From Bacteriovoracaceae bacterium UBA1018 (GTDB taxonomy: Bacteria > Bdellovibrionota > UBA1018), in the NCBI GenBank assembly GCA_002291495.1, contig DBAE01000211.1, positions 14,958 through 24,562 on the forward strand: a stretch of DNA of 9,605 nt, read 5' to 3'. Below the pieces are notes generated by a model. It did no database searches, had not been told where the DNA came from, and saw only the letters and a program-made list of their open reading frames with translations. The position numbers and the translations under genes are program-made. Of the stretch, positions 1 through 6,360 are shown piece after piece (position 1 is the first letter of the stretch; the number at the start of each line of letters is the position of its first letter).

Positions 1-729
1 TATTTCAAGTCCTGCGGAGCGGGCATGCTCAAGAATTTCATGCGGTTGAATAATCGAAGTTCGAGCGATGTAGTGTTCCCTAATTCTAGTTTTGTAATCC
101 TGGACTGCTATGAATTTCAAATATTCGAACTTAGTTAGTCGTCTCGTTACTCGTTTGACCTGGACAAGGCTCCCGTCCCAGATTGTGTAGTCCTTCATTA
201 GTTCTTGAGTTGTCGCCTGAATGTATTTTTCTGGCCAGATTGGACTTGAAATATGTATTACAAATAAACCGCCGGTTTTTAGTCGCTCAGCTGCTAATTG
301 AACAATGATGCCCCGTTGGCGAGGGTCTGTGATAATTGGTAATGAATCGTAAGGAAAAATAATTATGTCTTGTGGTGAAACCGAGACTGTCTCAAAACGT
401 CCCCGTACAATATTAACCTCACAATCAGATATATTTGTTTTGTCGAAGCGTTTCTCAAGTAGCCTCAGGTTTTCCGCTTCTGGTTCTACCAAAGTAATTC
501 GCTTTCCCGGTCTTATTAGTCTTCTCGATATGAAACCATTTCCAGCTCCTATCTCCAATATATCTTTGTGGGGATTAGTGATCTCCTCCCAAAATTCGAG
601 TTCGTATGGCAGTGGTTCTCGGGCAGAGTCATAGTATCCGGCGAACAGTGGACCCCAGGCCCCTAATGCAGTCGGAAAGCCCGACGCATTCATATTGCCG
701 TTTTGTGTATTCTTTTGGGTCATAAACAT
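1..729 (-). CDS. Class I SAM-dependent methyltransferase (3' end outside window)
   Basis: The minus-strand frame is open for 243 codons from ATG 729 to the left edge, so the C-terminus is missing. The fold is a Rossmann-type class I methyltransferase. SAM-binding motif I is at about residues 57-65 (ILEIGAGNG), and the acidic residue that binds the ribose is at the end of the next strand (E82 in TLVEPE). A later strand reads IIIFPYDSL, and LKTGGLFVIHI is the usual post-motif strand with its Gly-Gly turn. The last visible stretch (IIQPHEILEHARSAGLEI) resembles the helix and strand found near the C-terminus of many small-molecule methyltransferases, so probably only a few dozen residues are lost. 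The substrate cannot be read from the sequence. Other in-frame starts are ATG 723 and ATG 693; none has a good Shine-Dalgarno. It is transcribed away from the signalling operon and has its own likely promoter. Confidence 0.85.
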   Translation of the reverse strand, partial: MFMTQKNTQNGNMNASGFPTALGAWGPLFAGYYDSAREPLPYELEFWEEITNPHKDILEIGAGNGFISRRLIRPGKRITLVEPEAENLRLLEKRFDKTNISDCEVNIVRGRFETVSVSPQDIIIFPYDSLPIITDPRQRGIIVQLAAERLKTGGLFVIHISSPIWPEKYIQATTQELMKDYTIWDGSLVQVKRVTRRLTKFEYLKFIAVQDYKTRIREHYIARTSIIQPHEILEHARSAGLEI

Positions 730-735
730 GGTGTT

Positions 736-764
736 CTTATAGGGCAATTAGTGGAGTAATTCAA
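736..764 (-). promoter_or_regulatory. Likely sigma70-type promoter of the methyltransferase gene
   Basis: On the minus strand, TTGAAT (764-759) and TATAAG (741-736) are separated by exactly 17 bases. They match the -35 consensus at 4 of 6 positions and the -10 consensus at 5 of 6. The -10 box ends only six bases before ATG 729, so transcription would begin at or near that codon. The message would then be leaderless, or translation would start at ATG 723 or 693. Assignment is by consensus matching only. Confidence 0.45.
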
Positions 765-963
765 TAAGGAATAATTAAACAAAAATTATTTATTATGTCT
801 TTCTGGGGTAGGTGATAGAAAGAGACTCATTTTTCCGTCATATCATTATTTCAAGTTGAAGATCCATCTTCGTCTCCGAGGACGATAGACGCAGATAATC
901 TGACTGCTAAACTACATAGTTCTTTGGCGTAGAAATTGGCTGACATTGTCAAGATTCAAATCC

Positions 964-1002
964 TTGTAATTATTGAATATGTAAATAATAATAATTTACA
1001 AT
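964..1002. repeat. AT-rich interrupted palindrome
   Basis: The core is TGTAAAT (980-986) and ATTTACA (994-1000), perfect 7-bp arms around a 7-base AATAATA spacer. An outer TTGTAATTATT (964-974) is nearly complementary to the right side as well, with one extra T. Its place between divergent genes suits an operator, but no known regulator site is recognised and AT-rich DNA often forms such palindromes. Confidence 0.35.
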
Positions 1003-1161
1003 TAGGTTAATATTTGTCCTTCTTAAACTTAATGGTCTGTCGTAGAGATCGGGCGCCGCCAGTGGGTGTTCTTCTTTCATATGCAGGCAGGAGAGCAACT
1101 GTCGTGCCTGGTCTGCATTGTCCCAAAGGTCGAGTATATCTTAGATGAGTATGACTTCCAG

Positions 1162-1193
1162 ACCTACTTGTAGGTAATCACATACAAGTAGGT
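1162..1193. repeat. Perfect inverted repeat, 11-bp arms, 10-base loop
   Basis: ACCTACTTGTA (1162-1172) is exactly complementary to TACAAGTAGGT (1183-1193), with a 10-base spacer. The left arm can instead fold on itself and its right neighbour, since ACCTAC-TT-GTAGGT (1162-1175) is also a perfect palindrome. Two mutually exclusive structures are therefore possible. No T-run follows on either strand, which argues against a simple intrinsic terminator. It may be a protein-binding site or an RNA structure. Confidence 0.6.
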
Positions 1194-1386
1194 GTTGGGA
1201 GCAGCCTACAATCGGAGAAATTAACCGTAGTGAGATGTTGGTCTTCCGAGGTCTAGAACTTTTGCCTGCGAAATAAGACCATGATCGTCCTGACTGAGCA
1301 TATGGAAGTACCTGCAATATCTGCCAGCACAGTATTAATCGAAAGTAGTTCATTTTGAACCAATACCCCTACTAGCTGCGAGATCA

Positions 1387-1421
1387 AGGTGACCTAGATC
1401 CAGAGCTGTCATTTAGGTGAC
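1387..1421. repeat. Direct repeat AGGTGAC spaced by 28 bases
   Basis: AGGTGAC occurs at 1387-1393 and 1415-1421, in the same orientation, with starts 28 bases apart. The second copy is also the right half of a GTCA...TGAC inverted pair (1408-1421). The repeat lies roughly 100-130 bases upstream of the operon start, where an activator site would be plausible. A pair of heptamers is a weak signal. Confidence 0.25.
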
Positions 1422-1507
1422 GGTATAGTCATTTTAGCCAATTGATCAGAAATCACTTTAGGCTTCCTACCGCATTCCGAATAACTAATGAGGCCAATTG
1501 GATACAG

Positions 1508-1514
1508 AAGGGAG
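1508..1514 (+). promoter_or_regulatory. Ribosome-binding site that fixes the start of the first operon gene
   Basis: AAGGGAG lies four bases before ATG 1519. The upstream in-frame TTG at 1498 has nothing comparable before it, so the ATG is preferred. Confidence 0.6.
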
Positions 1515-1518
1515 ATAC

Positions 1519-2466
1519 ATGGCAATTCACGTAAGCTCTTGGGCTGGCATAGAAATTCTAGTCTTTGGAAATACTCCGACTGTCCCTATGCAGTACGAGC
1601 TAGCAATTTCCGAAGCGAGTCCATCCATGGAAATCAAAGTGTCTTCATTTGAACGGTATGAAGATGCTTACGACTATTCAAAGAAAAATTCGAATGTTGG
1701 ACTGATAATCCTGGAAGAGAAGTGCGAACCAGGCGATGCACTTCAAATCTTTAACAATCTTTCTGCGACTTACGAGGAGCAACGCGGCCCATGTTATGGC
1801 GTAATAATCCATAATGAGAGCGGCCCGAGCATTCACGGTTTAAGTCTTCTCCGATTTTCTAAGGGTAAATTCATTGACTATTTACCCCCTTCAGATTTTT
1901 TAGATCAGTCTAAGGTAGTAGGTACTCTACAAAGAATATGGGCAAATTACACAGATGCATTTGAAGAACGCCTTCTTCCAGCAGCTTTAAGAGAAACAAT
2001 TGAAGAGATTATTGGACCCTTAGAGAGTGCAAGGTGTCAGTTTGCTAACCGTCTATCCATGTTGTTTGCTACGCGCTTGAGAGTTTCGTTTCTAGAGGCA
2101 ATTGCAATTAGACTTTCTTTTCTACTCGATCCAGTCGACGAAAAGGATCCAAAATTGGCTTCCTCTCTTCAGAGGCTTACTAGGGTACGTGACATTCTTG
2201 GTAACGACTGGAGAACTCTTTCGAGTCTCGAATCGACCGCTAGTTCAAAGATTCCATTGGCGTCGAGAGCGTGCGCCTTAATTAAACATTTGTCAGAAAG
2301 TGATTCAGAGCTTGAACTTACCTCAAAGCTTGAAGCCATTCGGAGTCATGTTCGTCCTGGAGGACCTGGTTTGATGAAACAGGTAAGCCAGCTCTCGGAC
2401 AATATTCTACGCATTGGTATAGAAACTATCTGCGCCCCTAAATCAACTCTTCGAAAGGTGGGCTAG
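1519..2466 (+). CDS. Pseudo-receiver protein with C-terminal helical domain, first gene of signalling operon
   Basis: The product has 315 residues, is soluble, and shows no signal peptide or membrane segment. Residues about 9-145 read like a CheY-type receiver: strand EILVFG, helix, strand plus helix (MEIKVSSFERYEDA), strand GLIILEE, helix, strand YGVII, then the typical strand 5-helix 5 signature around D120-Y-L. The phosphorylation chemistry is gone. The phospho-Asp position carries Glu (E66), there is no acidic pair after strand 1, and the conserved Lys after DYL is Pro. Residues about 150-315 are mostly helical and not recognised. Segments LSFLLDP (ending near residue 204) and HVRPGGPGL (from H277) faintly recall HD-GYP motifs, but the catalytic HD pair is absent. 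An ATG with a good ribosome-binding site was chosen over TTG 1498. The stop lies three bases before the next gene. A constitutively 'on' or protein-docking role is inference. Confidence 0.75.
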   Translation: MAIHVSSWAGIEILVFGNTPTVPMQYELAISEASPSMEIKVSSFERYEDAYDYSKKNSNVGLIILEEKCEPGDALQIFNNLSATYEEQRGPCYGVIIHNESGPSIHGLSLLRFSKGKFIDYLPPSDFLDQSKVVGTLQRIWANYTDAFEERLLPAALRETIEEIIGPLESARCQFANRLSMLFATRLRVSFLEAIAIRLSFLLDPVDEKDPKLASSLQRLTRVRDILGNDWRTLSSLESTASSKIPLASRACALIKHLSESDSELELTSKLEAIRSHVRPGGPGLMKQVSQLSDNILRIGIETICAPKSTLRKVG

Positions 2467-2469
2467 TCG

Positions 2470-4092
2470 GTGACGAATAAGAGAGGCGATGTTCCTTATC
2501 TCAAGCTTTTGCCAAAATCAGACTTAAGTGCCTCTTCTCTGTTAGCCAGTAAAAATGACACGGAATTACACGGAGTCGATGCAGTTTCTGGTCCTTTTTC
2601 ACTCTATGCGAACTGGCCATCCTATAGGTCCGCCGTTTTAGTTGAAGTTAAGTCAGGCACTACGTACAACTGCGAACTTTCTTTTGATGAGGACGAGATT
2701 AATCCCAGCGAAATATATTTAAAGGTTGATGGACTACAAATTGATCTAAATAATTCGTCGCTTGAGTTTAATGTATTGTTCGAAGTCTTTAATGTAGCTT
2801 ATGTCTTCTCAATCAATTTGGTCGGAGAGTTCACCCATGAGTCAGCTACAACGAGATACGTTTTAGAAGTTCCAGAGCGACTTACTGTAAAGAAGCTGCG
2901 ATCCTTGCCGCGGTTCCAGGTGCCTTCATCATTGAATCAACAAGCGATATTGTCATTATCCTCAAGTGAAGAGAAACTTATTGCTTCTATTATAGAACTC
3001 GGGATCAGTGGAGTAAAGCTGAGTATAGAGAATTTTCAACAAACCGAAACCTTAAGCGGTTCCATAAAGATTTCAAATTTGTCTTTTAATGGATCATTAG
3101 AAAAAAGGAATGACGGATCAAGTATTTTCAAGATCAATTTTACAGACCCAGAACAATTCGGCGATTATTTCGACTACTATCGAAGCCTTGTTTTCCCAAC
3201 GTTAGTGCCGAAATCTAGCGTAAATTACCATAAACTATACGATACATACTTAAAGACAGGTTTCTTCGACAAATATGTGAATACAGCATCGGCTGAAGAA
3301 AATAAGATGTATCAAGAGCTATTAATTTCAACCTGGAAGGAGATAGCTGGTACACAACATAGCTCAACCGCTGAGTATGCTTCCCTGGATGATGACGGAA
3401 ATCCAGTAGGAGCCTGTAGTCTTGTAAAAGCATTTTATCACGAGAACAGAGAGGTTTGGATTACTACCCAAATGTGCGTTATTTCTGAACCGCAATTTTT
3501 TAATCATACTAGAGATCTATATCTGTGGAGAACCGCCTATACATTTGGGCGACCAAATGATCTCGATTGTATTCTGTGGTATGACGGTAACAGTCGTTTC
3601 TTAGAAAGAATATGGACCAGGTTTGCAAAACTATGTGGGTCATCTGAAAGGCTCTGGCCAGTTGATATCAGAAGATTGCCAAAAGAAAGACTAAGCTTGG
3701 CCAACTCTGAAAGTTTGGACGTTTCGACGGTTAAAGAACCATACGGTACTTTTGAACGTATCATGCTAAAGGATTCCAATGTTATGGGGGGAGTAGGGCC
3801 GACCTATCTAAATTTTGGTAAGTTATTGGATCACGTCGTAAGTGTACCACCGAATAAAGTAAGTGTAGATGAACTGTTCGAAAAGGCATCTTTGTTATTA
3901 AACCTTGAGAAAAATGATCTTCGAGAAATCCGCGTATCGGTACCCGCTGGTTTTCAAGATGAAAGATTGAATGATTGTCAAAAAATTTTACTTAATCGTC
4001 TCGGATATTATCCTAAACATGAGATTCCAATTCTATATTCCAGTATACTGCACGCCTTAGCGGTTATGGAAGCAAAGCATAAGGATTCTTGA
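2470..4092 (+). CDS. YcgR/PilZ-like protein with uncharacterised C-terminal half
   Basis: The product has 540 residues with no membrane segment. Residues about 35-140 look like the beta-rich N-terminal domain of YcgR-type proteins, ending in the typical lead-in VPERLTVKKLR. A PilZ domain follows at about 140-225. PilZ domains usually bind c-di-GMP through RxxxR and [D/N]xSxxG. Here RxxxR is intact (R144, R148), but the second motif reads E176-L-G-I-S-G181, so Asp/Asn and Ser are replaced. Residues about 250-540 are not firmly recognised. A block near 275-400 (DDDGNPVGACSLVKAFYH, then a run of aromatic residues) has a GNAT-acetyltransferase-like feel, but no acetyl-CoA loop could be pointed to. 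GTG 2470 is preceded by AAGGTGG (2457-2463) at suitable spacing. The three-base gap upstream and one-base gap downstream imply co-translation with both neighbours. It could act as a c-di-GMP effector, but binding is uncertain. Confidence 0.75.
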   Translation: MTNKRGDVPYLKLLPKSDLSASSLLASKNDTELHGVDAVSGPFSLYANWPSYRSAVLVEVKSGTTYNCELSFDEDEINPSEIYLKVDGLQIDLNNSSLEFNVLFEVFNVAYVFSINLVGEFTHESATTRYVLEVPERLTVKKLRSLPRFQVPSSLNQQAILSLSSSEEKLIASIIELGISGVKLSIENFQQTETLSGSIKISNLSFNGSLEKRNDGSSIFKINFTDPEQFGDYFDYYRSLVFPTLVPKSSVNYHKLYDTYLKTGFFDKYVNTASAEENKMYQELLISTWKEIAGTQHSSTAEYASLDDDGNPVGACSLVKAFYHENREVWITTQMCVISEPQFFNHTRDLYLWRTAYTFGRPNDLDCILWYDGNSRFLERIWTRFAKLCGSSERLWPVDIRRLPKERLSLANSESLDVSTVKEPYGTFERIMLKDSNVMGGVGPTYLNFGKLLDHVVSVPPNKVSVDELFEKASLLLNLEKNDLREIRVSVPAGFQDERLNDCQKILLNRLGYYPKHEIPILYSSILHALAVMEAKHKDS

Positions 4093-4093
4093 A

Positions 4094-6244
4094 GTGAAAA
4101 ATGCAACTTCTTTTAAACAAATGTGGTTGCCGCTGTTGATGGTGATGGCCGCATTATTTGTTCATTACGGAGTCGAAATTACACTGGGAAAATTATTCAC
4201 ATTCCATCACTTTGAGAGAGTTAAAGGTAATGAATGGATTCTCGACACGAAATCCTTAAATTCGGGTAAAGATTTTATTTCAGCAGGACGTCCGAGGTCT
4301 TCATGTCAATTATTTTCTAATGATGAACTCATAGGGAGGAATTCTGGATTCAATGAGGAGACTCGAGATACGTTAATGCTTGGCGCCTCTATTGACGTAA
4401 AGGAAATAGAGATAGCAACTATCACACTGAGATGTAAACAAACTCCCGGGCTCCAGCAATACTTAACCCATTCACCTGTAATAGCCAAAAGAGGACCGGG
4501 CATTATACTTCATTCCTGGCGTGGGTTCACCCAACTCCTGCTGGGAGTATTGGTTGCAGGAACTCTGTTCCTAATCCTTTGTGTCGAACTCTGGATTGCG
4601 AAGGCGACTTCTGCCAGGCGTCGAGGTAATGCCGAAGGAATGTCAAAGGACCAGTGGCGAGCTTTGTTCGCATTTTCTCTGATTGCGCTTCCATACACAT
4701 TTTCGTTGAGCCATCTCACACGACTCTTCCTGAGCGGATTCGAATTTACATTTTTACATGTTTTACTGAGAAGTGCTCTTTCATATCTGTTTTTCCATAT
4801 TTGTTGGACCTACGGAGCAAAAATTCGTCCGTTAAAAAATGTTCATATCGCCCAATTGACCTGCGTGCTTTTAGTTGGATTGTTTTCAAAAACCCACTTA
4901 GCAACCTTCTATTCCATTTCGGGCGTCTTCTTTTCGCTTAGTGCTTTGTTATCTGGACTCAAATTAGTTCAGAACATGGAAACTAGAAGCCAAAGGATAC
5001 TTTCTAATTTGGCGATTGCCTATTCGGTCCTGACTATATTGGATTTTTGTGCAACCTATATTTGGGAGACTGAGAATTTAGCTCCAAGTATTTTAGCAAT
5101 ACTGTGCCTAAACTTCCTCTATATACGCTCAATCGAGAAGTTCATTCTGGAGAAAGCAGCCTCTGCTTCAATTATAATAAACGAAGCGTTAGCGGGAACA
5201 GCTTCTATTCAAGAACTCTTAGAAAAGGTCAGTAAAACTATAGCAGACGAGGCAAATTTTCCACGAGCTTCAGCGTATGTAGATTCTATGATTATGGGAA
5301 CTACGGATCGCGAACTTGAGTCGTTTATTAGAATTGCCGAGCATGGCTATAAGAAAGATACGACTAAAGATATGTTTATCCTATTTAATGAAGGACGTGG
5401 TGTAAAGATGCTAGAAGCTTTACGACAGTCTAAGCCTCTATTAGGAAAGGGAAACGATGGAGCCTTTTTTGCCGTCATTCCCGTCGGGAAGTCAGCCTGC
5501 ATAAATATTTCCGATCATTCCTTAGAGAGAACGAGAGATATCGAGACGCGAGGTGAGATAATCCGACTCATACTTCCAGCGCTTTCAAGGCTAGAAGAAA
5601 GATTGAACGACTACAGTATAAAGCAATGTATTGGATTAGAACGTCTAAGATTACGTTACGGTGGACAGAAAATCGAAAAAGAAATGGGATGTATTTTTTT
5701 GGACATCGAATCTTATACCCAATACACGGAAGAGTATGGAGATGCATATAGCAGCTTCATCAGTGAACAATATCTCCCTACACTAATTAGAAACGTGTCA
5801 AGATTTGCCGTTCCAGAATACATGAGGGGTGATGAACTCTACTTAGTCACCATTTCTGATTTCTCTACTGCTGGAGAAAGACTTGAAGAGTTGTATGGTG
5901 GCGCCCTGAAGAGGATTCATCAATTCATTCTGAATGATGGATCCGAACTATGCTCTAATTATGGATTTCCAGAAGTTAAAATTAGGCTAGGTAGTGCATT
6001 TGGAATCACAACTTTAATTTGCGATGGTGTAAAAGTTCGAACTTCAGGGAACACAGTAAATGATGCTCACCGGCTTATGACTTCGTCGAGTTCAGCTGGA
6101 TGGCTAGTGCGAGCGCAAGATAGCGATCCAAATCAACTTACCGAAATTGTTTTTTCAGCGACGACGGTGATTGTAAAAAAACGAAGTATTTTGAAAGCTA
6201 GAAGGATCGTATCCGTTAACAATTCTAATAAAATAGCCGCTTAG
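4094..6244 (+). CDS. Membrane sensor with GAF-like region and class III nucleotidyl cyclase domain
   Basis: The product has 716 residues. A first membrane helix (about 8-30) precedes a small predicted periplasmic domain (about 32-143) with two cysteines, C71 and C114, that could pair. A bundle of about seven hydrophobic segments follows (about 145-345), an arrangement like 7TMR-DISM sensors. A GAF-like linker spans about 350-520 and the cyclase homology domain about 530-700. Class III cyclase landmarks are metal-binding D537 (FLDIESYT) and D580 (RGDE), and the transition-state pair N656 and R660 (VNDAHR). The two residues that select adenine are not canonical: Y576 stands where Lys is expected, and R649 where Asp is expected. 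The product nucleotide is therefore uncertain, or the domain may be inactive. GTG 4094 is one base after the previous stop, with AAGGA (4081-4085) as ribosome-binding site; ATG 4101 is out of frame. Last gene of the operon. Confidence 0.85.
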   Translation: MKNATSFKQMWLPLLMVMAALFVHYGVEITLGKLFTFHHFERVKGNEWILDTKSLNSGKDFISAGRPRSSCQLFSNDELIGRNSGFNEETRDTLMLGASIDVKEIEIATITLRCKQTPGLQQYLTHSPVIAKRGPGIILHSWRGFTQLLLGVLVAGTLFLILCVELWIAKATSARRRGNAEGMSKDQWRALFAFSLIALPYTFSLSHLTRLFLSGFEFTFLHVLLRSALSYLFFHICWTYGAKIRPLKNVHIAQLTCVLLVGLFSKTHLATFYSISGVFFSLSALLSGLKLVQNMETRSQRILSNLAIAYSVLTILDFCATYIWETENLAPSILAILCLNFLYIRSIEKFILEKAASASIIINEALAGTASIQELLEKVSKTIADEANFPRASAYVDSMIMGTTDRELESFIRIAEHGYKKDTTKDMFILFNEGRGVKMLEALRQSKPLLGKGNDGAFFAVIPVGKSACINISDHSLERTRDIETRGEIIRLILPALSRLEERLNDYSIKQCIGLERLRLRYGGQKIEKEMGCIFLDIESYTQYTEEYGDAYSSFISEQYLPTLIRNVSRFAVPEYMRGDELYLVTISDFSTAGERLEELYGGALKRIHQFILNDGSELCSNYGFPEVKIRLGSAFGITTLICDGVKVRTSGNTVNDAHRLMTSSSSAGWLVRAQDSDPNQLTEIVFSATTVIVKKRSILKARRIVSVNNSNKIAA

Positions 6245-6360
6245 ATGGATATGATTTTTGTTGCTTAGCTCTTAGTGGCCTTGCTGAAAAGACTCAATTC
6301 ATAAACTAGTGTCGAAAAATGAACCCGGCCAACAGCTAATAGCAGCATAGATCCTTAAGC
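6245..6360. other. Convergent intergenic gap
   Basis: The plus-strand operon and the minus-strand histidine kinase gene end facing each other across 116 bases. A bidirectional terminator would be expected here. I see only short, weak stems, and a T-run (6363-6368) that overlaps the kinase stop codon without a good preceding hairpin. No terminator is called. Confidence 0.6.

Larger units (their letters stand above)
730..1518. other. Long intergenic region without a convincing gene
   Basis: This gap separates the divergent methyltransferase gene and the plus-strand signalling operon. Bases 730 to about 1020 are strongly AT-rich; from about 1020 to 1450 the composition is more balanced. It contains the methyltransferase promoter, an AT-rich palindrome (964-1002), an 11-bp-arm inverted repeat (1162-1193) and a direct repeat (1387-1421). 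The only longer open frame is a 70-codon one on the minus strand (1353-1141). It has no ribosome-binding site and no recognisable motif, so it is not called. Below its stop, the same frame reads a short stretch faintly like peptide chain release factor 2 (1131-1093), which may be chance. No convincing -35/-10 pair was found for the plus-strand operon, although its promoter must lie here or nearby. Confidence 0.7.

Noticed and set aside
365..634. 89-codon plus-strand frame
   Set aside because: It is antisense to the methyltransferase, whose frame contains clear SAM-binding motifs across the same bases.
950..966. tRNA T-arm-like sequence (CAAGATTCAAATCCTTG)
   Set aside because: The loop looks right, but the conserved closing G-C pair is A-C, and no anticodon or acceptor stem can be placed at the proper distance.
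1081..1173. 30-codon plus-strand frame starting at ATG 1081
   Set aside because: No Shine-Dalgarno and no motif; its end falls inside the 1162-1193 inverted repeat.
1141..1353. 70-codon open frame on the minus strand in the long gap
   Set aside because: It has no ribosome-binding site, no recognisable motif, an unnatural-looking composition, and an inverted repeat running through its 3' part.
1498..1518. TTG 1498 as start of the first operon gene
   Set aside because: It adds seven residues but places the clear AAGGGAG ribosome-binding site inside the coding region; ATG 1519 fits better.
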